NCBI RefSeq assembly: GCF_003937945.1
Contig: NZ_RSEC01000058.1
Location: 868,001 to 932,000, forward strand
Source: Amycolatopsis eburnea
GTDB lineage: Bacteria; Actinomycetota; Actinomycetes; Mycobacteriales; Pseudonocardiaceae
Length of the DNA stretch: 64,000 bases
Reading direction: 5' to 3'
Part shown: positions 53,580-60,862 of the stretch, piece by piece
Numbering within the stretch: position 1 is the stretch's first letter
Layout of the letters: the number at the start of each line of letters is the position of its first letter
Notes under the pieces: generated by a model
What the model was told of the DNA's origin: nothing
Databases searched by the model: none
What the model saw: the letters and a program-made list of their open reading frames with translations, nothing else
Position numbers and translations under genes: made by a program

Positions 53580-54223
53580 ATCAGCGCCCGGATGGCGGCC
53601 TCGAAGCCGGTGACGTGCTCCAGCGTGAGCGCGGCCGCCTTCTCGGCGTCGCCCTCGATGATCGCGGTGAGGAGCGGGACGTGCTCGTCGACGTGGCCGG
53701 CCATCCCGGACAGCCGGGGCACGAATACGCACCAGATCCGGGTGGCGAGGTTGTCGTACCGGATCAGCGTGTCCTCGAGGTACGGGTTGTGCACGCACCG
53801 GTAGATGGCCCGGTGCAGGGCGAGGTCGGTGCGCAGCAGCTCGGCGTTGTCCCCGCTCGGGACCCCGGCGTCGAGCTGCGCGCGCAGCTCGGTCAGCGTC
53901 GCCCGGTCGGCGTCGGTGGCGCGGGAAGCCGCGGCGGCCGTCGCCATCGGCTCCAGCGTGCGCCGGACCTCGGAGATGTGCGCGAGGTCGGAGATGTTGA
54001 CGTCGGTGGCGAACGTCCCGCGCCGCGGGTACGCGACGACCAGCCGTTCGGACTCCAGCCGTTTCAGCGCCTCGCGGATCGGCGTGCGGCCCATGCCGAG
54101 CGTGGTGCCGAGCTCTTCTTCGTTGATGGGGGAGCCCGGCGGGATGTCCAGCATGACCAGGCGATCACGGACGAAGAGGTACGCCTGTTCGGCCAGCGAG
54201 GGGGGATTGACCTGCGGGTGCAT
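53576..54223 (-). CDS. GntR-family regulator (FCD domain)
   Basis: Regulator of 215 residues. The winged helix (about 8-75) contains EEELGTTLGMGRTPIREALK and RLVVAYPRRGTFAT. The all-helical FCD domain (about 80-210) includes LRTDLALHRAIYRCVHNPYL with the metal-type His and Asp. It is divergent from the glyA-sox operon; the palindrome TGATATATCA lies in the 57-bp gap. It probably represses the sarcosine/dimethylglycine operon. Confidence 0.88.
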   Translation of the reverse strand: MHPQVNPPSLAEQAYLFVRDRLVMLDIPPGSPINEEELGTTLGMGRTPIREALKRLESERLVVAYPRRGTFATDVNISDLAHISEVRRTLEPMATAAAASRATDADRATLTELRAQLDAGVPSGDNAELLRTDLALHRAIYRCVHNPYLEDTLIRYDNLATRIWCVFVPRLSGMAGHVDEHVPLLTAIIEGDAEKAAALTLEHVTGFEAAIRALI

Positions 54224-54246
54224 GGCGCTTAGCCTACATCGACGAT

Positions 54247-54256
54247 TGATATATCA
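54247..54256. promoter_or_regulatory. Candidate GntR operator in the GntR/glyA divergent promoter
   Basis: TGATATATCA is a perfect 10-bp palindrome 23 bp upstream of the GntR start (54223) and 24 bp before glyA (54281). It is the only AT-rich symmetric element in the gap and suits a FadR/FCD-type repressor. Confidence 0.55.
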
Positions 54257-54280
54257 GAAGTCGACCACGAAGGGTCCGCG

Positions 54281-55531
54281 ATGCTCAATCACTCCCTGGC
54301 CGACTACGACCCGGCGGTGGCCGAAGCGATCGGCGCCGAGCTGCACCGCCAGCGGTCGACGCTGGAGATGATCGCCTCCGAGAACTTCGCGCCGCTGTCC
54401 GTGCTGCAGGCCCAGGGCTCGGTGCTGACCAACAAGTACGCCGAGGGCTACCCGGGACGGCGCTACTACGGCGGCTGCGAGCACGTCGACGTCCTCGAGC
54501 AGCTCGCCATCGACCGCGTGAAGGCGTTGTTCGGGGCCGGTTTCGCGAACGTCCAGCCGCACTCCGGCGCCCAGGCCAACGCGGCCGCGATGGCGGCGTT
54601 GCTGAAGCCCGGCGACAAGATCCTCGGCCTCTCGCTCGCCCACGGCGGGCACCTGACGCACGGCATGCGGATCAACTTCTCCGGCCTGCTCTACGACGTC
54701 GCCGCCTACGAAGTGTCCGAAAAGGACTACCGGGTCGACATGGCGGAAGTCGAACGGCTCGCGAAGGAGCACCGGCCGAAGCTGATCATCGCCGGCTGGT
54801 CGGCCTACCCGCGGCAGCTCGACTTCGCGCGCTTCCGCGAGATCGCCGACGAGATCGGCGCGTACCTGATGGTCGACATGGCGCACTTCGCCGGCCTGGT
54901 CGCCGCCGGGCTGCACCCGTCGCCGGTGCCGCACGCGCACGTCACGACGACGACCACGCACAAGACCCTCGGCGGCCCGCGCGGCGGCGTCGTGCTGACG
55001 AACGACCCGGCGCTGGCGAAGAAGGTCAATTCGGCCGTTTTCCCCGGTCAGCAGGGTGGCCCGCTCGAACACGTCATCGCCGCCAAGGCCGTCGCGTTCA
55101 AGATGGCGGCCGAGCCCGAGTTCGCGGAACGTCAGCAGCGGACGCTCAGCGGCGCGAAGATCCTGGCCGAACGGCTCCTGGAGGCCGGGATCGACGTGCT
55201 GACCGGCGGCACCGACGTCCACCTGGTGCTCGTGGACCTGCGGAACGCCGATCTGGACGGCAAGCAGGCCGAGGACCGGCTGCACGAGGTCGGCATCACC
55301 GTCAACCGCAACGCCGTCCCGTTCGACCCGCGCCCGCCGATGGTCACCTCCGGCCTGCGGATCGGCACTCCCGCCCTGGCCACCCGCGGCTTCGGCGACG
55401 CGGAGTTCCGCGAGGCCGCCGACGTCATCGCCGAAGCGCTCAAGCCCGGCTACGACGTCGAGAAGCTGCGCGCCCGGGTCACCGCGCTCGCCGAAGCGTT
55501 CCCGCTGTACCCCGGGGAGGAGACCCGATGA
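54281..55531 (+). CDS. glyA: Serine hydroxymethyltransferase
   Basis: PLP enzyme of 416 residues, converting glycine plus 5,10-methylene-THF to serine. The PLP lysine is Lys228 in TTTTTHKTLGGPRGG; ASENFAPLSVLQAQGSVLTN and GWSAYPRQLDFARFREIADE are typical SHMT blocks. In this operon it uses the glycine and methylene-THF produced by sarcosine oxidase, making serine. It is the first gene, and its stop overlaps soxB by 4 bp (ATGA). It is likely a dedicated second copy. Confidence 0.93.
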   Translation: MLNHSLADYDPAVAEAIGAELHRQRSTLEMIASENFAPLSVLQAQGSVLTNKYAEGYPGRRYYGGCEHVDVLEQLAIDRVKALFGAGFANVQPHSGAQANAAAMAALLKPGDKILGLSLAHGGHLTHGMRINFSGLLYDVAAYEVSEKDYRVDMAEVERLAKEHRPKLIIAGWSAYPRQLDFARFREIADEIGAYLMVDMAHFAGLVAAGLHPSPVPHAHVTTTTTHKTLGGPRGGVVLTNDPALAKKVNSAVFPGQQGGPLEHVIAAKAVAFKMAAEPEFAERQQRTLSGAKILAERLLEAGIDVLTGGTDVHLVLVDLRNADLDGKQAEDRLHEVGITVNRNAVPFDPRPPMVTSGLRIGTPALATRGFGDAEFREAADVIAEALKPGYDVEKLRARVTALAEAFPLYPGEETR

Positions 55532-56739
55532 CCGACCTGCCGGAGCACCCGGACTTCCTTTGGCGCGACCCCGAGCCACGCAAGGCCTACGACGTGGTCA
55601 TCGTCGGTGGCGGCGGACACGGGCTCGCCACCGCGTACTACCTGGCCAAGCAGGGCATCACGAACGTCGCCGTGCTGGAGAAGGGCTGGCTCGCGGGCGG
55701 CAACATGGCCCGCAACACCACGATCATCCGCTCCAACTACCTCTGGGACGAGAGTTCCGGCATCTACGAGCATTCCCTCAAGCTGTGGGAAGGGCTCGAA
55801 GAAGACCTCGGCTACCCGATCCTGTTCAGCCAGCGCGGGGTGCTGAACCTCGCGCACAGCCTGCAGGACGTCCGCGACAGCGTCCGCCGCGTCGAGGCCA
55901 ACAAGCTCAACGGCATCGACGCCGAATGGGTGGATGCCCACGGCGTCAAGGAGATCTGCCCGATCGTCAACACCTCGCCGGACGTCCGCTACCCGGTGCT
56001 CGGCGCGACCTACCAGCCGCGCGCGGGCATCGCGAAGCACGACTACGTGGCCTGGGGTTTCGCCCGCGCCGCGCACGGGATGGGCGTCGACCTGATCCAA
56101 AACTGCGAGGTCACCGGAATCTCCACAGTGGACGGACGGGTCACCGGTGTCGAGACGTCCCGGGGCCGGATCGCCGCGGGCAAGGTCGCGCTGTGCGCCG
56201 CCGGGCACACGTCGGTGCTGGCCCGCATGGTGGGGCTGGACCTGCCGCTGAACTCGCACCCGTTGCAGGCCTTGGTGTCCGAGCTGCTGGAGCCGATCCA
56301 CCCGACCGTCGTCATGTCGAACGCCGTGCACGTCTACGTTTCCCAGGCGCACAAGGGCGAACTCGTGATGGGTGCGGGCATCGACAGCTACAACGGCTAC
56401 GGCCAGCGCGGTTCGTTCCACGTCATCGAGGAGCAGATGGCGGCCGCGCTGGAGCTGTTCCCGGTGTTCGCGCGGGCGCACCTGCTGCGGACGTGGGCCG
56501 GGATCGTCGACGTCAGCCCGGACGCGTCGCCGATCATCGGCCTGACGCCGGTGGAGAACCTGTTCCTCAACTGCGGCTGGGGCACCGGCGGGTTCAAGGC
56601 CACGCCCGGTGTCGGCGACGTCTTCGCGGCCACCATCGCGCGGGGCAAGCCGCACGAGTACGCCGAACCCTTCAGCCTCGACCGGTTCACCACCGGTGCC
56701 CTCGTCGACGAGCACGGCGCCGCCGCCGTCGCGCATTAG
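55528..56739 (+). CDS. soxB: Heterotetrameric sarcosine oxidase, beta subunit
   Basis: 403-residue FAD/FMN subunit, DAO-type fold. FAD motif GGGGHGLATAYYLAKQG starts at residue 28; GGNMARNTTIIRSNYLWDES is the SoxB-type signature. His171 in AKHDYVAWGF is probably the covalent FMN site. It binds sarcosine and passes the reduced flavin electrons to SoxA. Gene order soxB-soxD-soxA-soxG matches known sarcosine oxidase operons. Confidence 0.93.
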   Translation: MTDLPEHPDFLWRDPEPRKAYDVVIVGGGGHGLATAYYLAKQGITNVAVLEKGWLAGGNMARNTTIIRSNYLWDESSGIYEHSLKLWEGLEEDLGYPILFSQRGVLNLAHSLQDVRDSVRRVEANKLNGIDAEWVDAHGVKEICPIVNTSPDVRYPVLGATYQPRAGIAKHDYVAWGFARAAHGMGVDLIQNCEVTGISTVDGRVTGVETSRGRIAAGKVALCAAGHTSVLARMVGLDLPLNSHPLQALVSELLEPIHPTVVMSNAVHVYVSQAHKGELVMGAGIDSYNGYGQRGSFHVIEEQMAAALELFPVFARAHLLRTWAGIVDVSPDASPIIGLTPVENLFLNCGWGTGGFKATPGVGDVFAATIARGKPHEYAEPFSLDRFTTGALVDEHGAAAVAH

Positions 56740-56749
56740 GAGTCCTGCC

Positions 56750-57028
56750 GTGCAACTGATTCCCTGCCCCTGGTGCGGGCCGCGTGAGGAAGCCGAGTTC
56801 CACTACGGCGGCCAGGCGCACGTCGCCTACCCCGCGGACCCGTCGGCACTGTCCGATGAGGAATGGGCGAAGTTCGTGTTCTTCCGCGAGAACCCGAGCG
56901 GCCCGTTCGCCGAGCGCTGGAGCCATTCCGCGGGCTGCCGCCGGTGGTTCAACGCCGTCCGCGACACCCGCACCCACGACCTGAAGGCGGTCTACCGCCT
57001 CGACGAGCCCAGGCCGGTGATCCCGTGA
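56750..57028 (+). CDS. soxD: Sarcosine oxidase, delta subunit
   Basis: Small zinc-binding subunit, 92 residues. It starts VQLIPCPWCGPREEAEFHYG at the GTG 56750, with CPWC, a histidine and SAGCRRWF as the presumed zinc ligands. The length matches the family (about 95). It holds the SoxA/SoxB interface. AGGAG precedes the start; the stop overlaps soxA by 4 bp. Confidence 0.92.
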   Translation: MQLIPCPWCGPREEAEFHYGGQAHVAYPADPSALSDEEWAKFVFFRENPSGPFAERWSHSAGCRRWFNAVRDTRTHDLKAVYRLDEPRPVIP

Positions 57029-59556
57029 CCCGACTGTCCGGCGTCCCCCTCAAGTTCACCTTCGACGGCCGCGAGCTGACCGGTTTCCTCGGCGACACGC
57101 TGGCGTCCGCGTTGCTGGCCAACGGCATCCACCGGGTCGCGACCAGCATCAAGTACGGCAGGCCGCGCGGCATCGTCGGCGCCGGCGTCGAGGACTCGAA
57201 CGCGCTGGTGCAGATCGAAAAGCCGTTTCCCGAACCGATGCAGCAGGCCACCACGGTGGAGCTGTACGACGGCCTGGAGGCCCGCGGCCTGCGCGGTCAG
57301 GGACGGCTCGCCACCGAACCGGACCCGGCGCGGTACGACGCCAAGCACGCCCACTGCGACGTCCTGGTCATCGGCGCCGGACCCGCCGGTCGTGCCGCCG
57401 CGACCGCCGCGTCGGGCCGGGTCCTGCTGGTCGACGACCAGCCCGACGGCGAGGCGCCGGAGGGTGTCCGGTTCCTTTCGCGCACCACGGCGTTCGGCAT
57501 CTACGACGACGGTTTCGTGCTCGCCCTGGAACGCCGGGGCGAACCCCCCGAGCGCACTTCGCGGCAGCGGGTCTGGCGGATCCGGGCGAAGCGGATCGTC
57601 GTCGCCACCGGCGCCCACGAACGGCCGATCGTCTTCCCGGACAACGACCGCCCTGGCATCATGCTGGCTTCGGCGGCCCGCACGTACCTGAACCGCTACG
57701 GCGTCCTGGTCGGCAAACGCGTGGTCGTGTTCACCACCAACGATTCCGCGTACGAGGCGGCTTCCGATCTGGCGCGCGCGGGGGCGGAGATCGTGCGGAT
57801 CGTCGATGCCCGCGAGGGGTACGGCGTCATCGGGACCGACGGTGACGAGCACATCACGGCCGCGCACGTGGCGAAGCTCGGCGAGCTGCAGGGCGAGCGG
57901 GTGCCGTGCGACCTGCTGCTCGTGTCCGGCGGCTGGAACCCGGCCGTGCACCTCTACAGCCAGGCCCGCGGCACCCTGCGCTACGCCCCGGAACTCGGCT
58001 CGTACGTCCCGGCCGGTGACCTGCCGAACGTGAGCGTGGTGGGCGCGGCCGCGGGCGAAGGGTTGCCGGAGACCAAGGTGCTCTGGCAGGTGCCCGCGCC
58101 GGAGTCCGAAGTGGACACGCGGTTCGTGGACCAGCAGCGGGACGCCACGGTGTCCGACGTGCTGCGCGCCACCGGCGCCGGGCTCACGTCGCTGGAGCAC
58201 GTCAAGCGGTACACGACCATCGGCACCGCGCACGACCAGGGCAAGACGTCCGGCATGCTCGCGGCCGGCATCACCGCCGAAGCCCTCGGCGCCGACCTCG
58301 CCGACCGGCGGCCGACGACGTTCCGCCCGCCCTACACACCGGTCTCGTTCGCCGCGCTGGCCGGCCGGAACCGCGGCGAGCTGCACGACCCCGTGCGCGT
58401 CACCACGATCCACCCGTGGCACGTCGAGCACGGCGCCGAGTTCGAGAACGTCGGGCAGTGGAAGCGCCCGTGGTACTACCCGCGGCCCGGCGAGTCGATG
58501 GCCGACGCCGTCCGGCGCGAATGCCGCGCGGCGCGCAACGACGTCGCGGTGATGGACGGGTCCACGTTGGGCAAGATCGACGTCCAGGGCCCGGACGCCG
58601 GCTGGTTCCTCGACATGCTCTACACGAACATGATGAGCACGCTGAAGGTCGGTCGCATTCGCTACGGCGTGATGTGCGGCGTCGACGGCATGGTCATCGA
58701 CGACGGCACGGTCATCCGCGTCGGCGAAGAGCGCTTCCTCGTCACGACCACGACCGGCAACGCGGCCATGGTGCTCGAGTGGATGGAGGAGTGGCTCCAG
58801 ACGGAGTGGCCGCACCTGAAGGTGTTCGCCACCTCGGTCACCGAGCACTGGACCACGATCCCGCTGGTGGGCCCGCGTTCGCGGGAGGTCCTCAGCCGCC
58901 TGGCACCCGGCCTCGACGTCTCCAACGAGGCCTTCGGGTTCATGACCTGGCAGGACGCCGAGGTCGCCGGTCTCCAGGCACGGGTCTGCCGGATCAGCTT
59001 CTCCGGCGAACTGGCCTACGAGATCAACGTCCCGTCGTGGCACGGGCCCGCGCTCTGGCAGTCCATAGTGGACCACGGGGCGACGCCGTACGGCACCGAG
59101 ACCATGCACGTCCTGCGCGCGGAGAAGGGCTACCCGATCATCGGCCAGGACACCGACGGCACGGTCACCCCGCAGGACCTCGGCATGTCCTGGGCGGTGT
59201 CGAAGAAGAAGGCCGACTTCATCGGCAAGCGCTCCTTCGCCCGTGCCGAGAACAACCGGCCGGACCGCAAGCAGTTCGTCGGCCTGCTGCCGGTCGATCC
59301 GTTCGTGCTGCTGCCGGAAGGATCGCAGATCATCGAGTCCGAAACCGTGCCGGAACCGCCGGTGCGGATGCTCGGCCACGTGACCTCCAGCTACGACAGC
59401 GCCGCCCTGGGCCGCACCTTCGCGCTGGCCTTGGTGCGCTCGGGCCGCGAGCGGATCGGCGAAACGCTGTACGTCCCCGTCGGCGACGAGGTCGTGCCGG
59501 TGACCGTGACCGAATCCGTCCTCTTCGACAAGGAAGGAGCCCGCCGTGACGGTTGA
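57025..59556 (+). CDS. soxA: Sarcosine oxidase, alpha subunit
   Basis: 843 residues, shorter than the ~960 usual for SoxA. The N-terminal 2Fe-2S-ferredoxin-like fold (FTFDGRELTGFLGDTLASAL) is followed by an NAD-type dinucleotide domain (VLVIGAGPAGRAAATAA) with the ATGAHERPIVFPDNDRPGIM block. The C-terminal aminomethyltransferase domains (about 480-840; YYPRPGESMADAVRRECRAA and ISFSGELAYEINVPSWHGPA) bind THF and form methylene-THF. GTG 57025. The soxA coding region is continuous with 4-bp and 11-bp overlaps to soxD and soxG. Confidence 0.92.
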   Translation: MTRLSGVPLKFTFDGRELTGFLGDTLASALLANGIHRVATSIKYGRPRGIVGAGVEDSNALVQIEKPFPEPMQQATTVELYDGLEARGLRGQGRLATEPDPARYDAKHAHCDVLVIGAGPAGRAAATAASGRVLLVDDQPDGEAPEGVRFLSRTTAFGIYDDGFVLALERRGEPPERTSRQRVWRIRAKRIVVATGAHERPIVFPDNDRPGIMLASAARTYLNRYGVLVGKRVVVFTTNDSAYEAASDLARAGAEIVRIVDAREGYGVIGTDGDEHITAAHVAKLGELQGERVPCDLLLVSGGWNPAVHLYSQARGTLRYAPELGSYVPAGDLPNVSVVGAAAGEGLPETKVLWQVPAPESEVDTRFVDQQRDATVSDVLRATGAGLTSLEHVKRYTTIGTAHDQGKTSGMLAAGITAEALGADLADRRPTTFRPPYTPVSFAALAGRNRGELHDPVRVTTIHPWHVEHGAEFENVGQWKRPWYYPRPGESMADAVRRECRAARNDVAVMDGSTLGKIDVQGPDAGWFLDMLYTNMMSTLKVGRIRYGVMCGVDGMVIDDGTVIRVGEERFLVTTTTGNAAMVLEWMEEWLQTEWPHLKVFATSVTEHWTTIPLVGPRSREVLSRLAPGLDVSNEAFGFMTWQDAEVAGLQARVCRISFSGELAYEINVPSWHGPALWQSIVDHGATPYGTETMHVLRAEKGYPIIGQDTDGTVTPQDLGMSWAVSKKKADFIGKRSFARAENNRPDRKQFVGLLPVDPFVLLPEGSQIIESETVPEPPVRMLGHVTSSYDSAALGRTFALALVRSGRERIGETLYVPVGDEVVPVTVTESVLFDKEGARRDG

Positions 59557-60013
59557 CGCGGTCGACGAACCGTTCCGCACCCAGCTCACCGTCCGCCTCC
59601 GCGAAGGCGGCTCGCTCCTCGGCGTCCCCTTGCCCGGCCCGTGCACCTTCACCAGCGGCAACGGCGTCGACGTCCTCTGGATGGGCCCCGACGAGTACCT
59701 CGTCCTCGCCGAACCCGGCCGCCAGGCCGAGCTGGAAGCGTCGCTTTCACGTGAAAGCGACGCGGTCGTGGACGTCTCGGCGCAGCGCAACGTCTACCGG
59801 CTGACCGGTGAACACGCGGCCGACGTTCTCGCGCACGGGTGCTCGATCGACCTGGAGACGGCGGCGCCGGGTACCTGCGTGCAGACGTTGCTGGCGCGCA
59901 CCGGGATCGTGCTCATGGTCCGGGAAGAGGGGTTCACGATTCTCGTGCGACAGTCCTTTTCGGACTACTTCAAGGCCTGGCTGGCCGACGCGAGTCTGGA
60001 GTACGTCTCGTGA
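59546..60013 (+). CDS. soxG: Sarcosine oxidase, gamma subunit
   Basis: 155-residue subunit related to the T-protein fold (LWMGPDEYLVLAEPG, VSAQRNVYRLTGEHAADVLA, FTILVRQSFSDYFKAWLADA). It is shorter than most SoxG proteins (about 180-210). GTG 59546 overlaps soxA by 11 bp. The codons for EASLSRESDA lie on a 26-bp perfect palindrome (59738-59763) that shares the TTTCACGTGAAA core. Confidence 0.9.
   Translation: MTVDAVDEPFRTQLTVRLREGGSLLGVPLPGPCTFTSGNGVDVLWMGPDEYLVLAEPGRQAELEASLSRESDAVVDVSAQRNVYRLTGEHAADVLAHGCSIDLETAAPGTCVQTLLARTGIVLMVREEGFTILVRQSFSDYFKAWLADASLEYVS
59738..59763. repeat. 26-bp perfect palindrome inside soxG
   Basis: The half-site is GCGTCGCTTTCAC with no spacer; it encodes in-frame residues ASLSRESDA in the middle of soxG. 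The central 14 bp (CTTTCACGTGAAAG) are identical to the centres of the palindromes at 44731 and 52311. Confidence 0.75.
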
Positions 60014-60852
60014 CCTTCACCCTGACGCTCAAGTGCCCCGAACGCGCGGGCATCGTGCACGCCGTCACGACGTTCCTCGTCGGGCAGGGCTGCGACATCG
60101 TCGAGCACCAGCAGTTCGACGACGACGTCCGCGGCTCGCTGTTCCTACGCACGTCGTTCACCTGCGCCGGACCGGCCACGGTGGACGACCTGACCCGCGC
60201 GTTCGCCCCGGTGGCAGGCGATTTCGGCATGGAGTTCGGCTTCTCCGACGGCACGCCGCCGCGGATCCTCGTGATGGTGTCGAAGTTCGGGCACTGCCTC
60301 AACGACCTGCTCTTCCGCTGGCGCGCGGGCGGCCTCGGCGCGGAGATCGCGGTAGTCGTCTCCAACCACGAAGACCTGCGGCCGATGGCGGAGGCGGCCG
60401 GGGTGCCGTTCGTGCACGTCCCGGTCACGCCGGACACCAAGCCGGAGGCCGAGCAGCGGCTCCTCGACCTGGTCGGGGAGTACGAAGCAGACTTGGTCGT
60501 GCTCGCGCGGTACATGCAGGTGTTGTCCAACGAGCTGTGCCAGAAGCTCGAAGGCCGCGCGATCAACATCCACCACTCGTTCCTGCCCGGCTTCAAGGGC
60601 GCCAAGCCCTACCACCAGGCCTACGACCGCGGCGTCAAGTACGTCGGCGCCACCGCGCACTACGTCACGCCCGACCTCGACGAGGGCCCGATCATCGAGC
60701 AGGAGGTCCAGCGCGTCGACCACACGTACTCGCCGCGCGAGCTGGTGACCGTCGGCCGCGACGCCGAAGCCCTCGCCCTCTCCCGCGCGGTCCGCTGGCA
60801 CTGCGAACGCCGCGTCCTGCTCAACGGCAACAGCACCGTCGTCTTCCGTTAG
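60010..60852 (+). CDS. purU: Formyltetrahydrofolate deformylase
   Basis: 280 residues. An ACT-like domain (about 1-80; TLTLKCPERAGIVHAVTTFL) precedes the formyl-THF hydrolase domain with INIHHSFLPGFKGAKPY (Asn186 and His188) and the downstream catalytic Asp in TPDLDEGPII. It turns 10-formyl-THF into formate and THF, which recycles the THF needed by SoxA and dimethylglycine oxidation. GTG 60010 overlaps soxG by 4 bp. Confidence 0.93.
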   Translation: MTFTLTLKCPERAGIVHAVTTFLVGQGCDIVEHQQFDDDVRGSLFLRTSFTCAGPATVDDLTRAFAPVAGDFGMEFGFSDGTPPRILVMVSKFGHCLNDLLFRWRAGGLGAEIAVVVSNHEDLRPMAEAAGVPFVHVPVTPDTKPEAEQRLLDLVGEYEADLVVLARYMQVLSNELCQKLEGRAINIHHSFLPGFKGAKPYHQAYDRGVKYVGATAHYVTPDLDEGPIIEQEVQRVDHTYSPRELVTVGRDAEALALSRAVRWHCERRVLLNGNSTVVFR

Positions 60853-60862
60853 GAGATCCGCC

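Noticed and set aside
44731..59763. Near-regular spacing (~7.5 kb) of the three TTTCACGTGAAA palindromes
   Set aside because: Only three sites are in the window, so a pattern of spacing cannot be claimed; the shared sequence is reported instead.
56992..59790. Open frame of 932 codons antisense to soxA
   Set aside because: The sense frame is an unmistakable SoxA with overlapping neighbours. The antisense frame is an Arg/Gly/Val-rich shadow caused by high GC at third codon positions.
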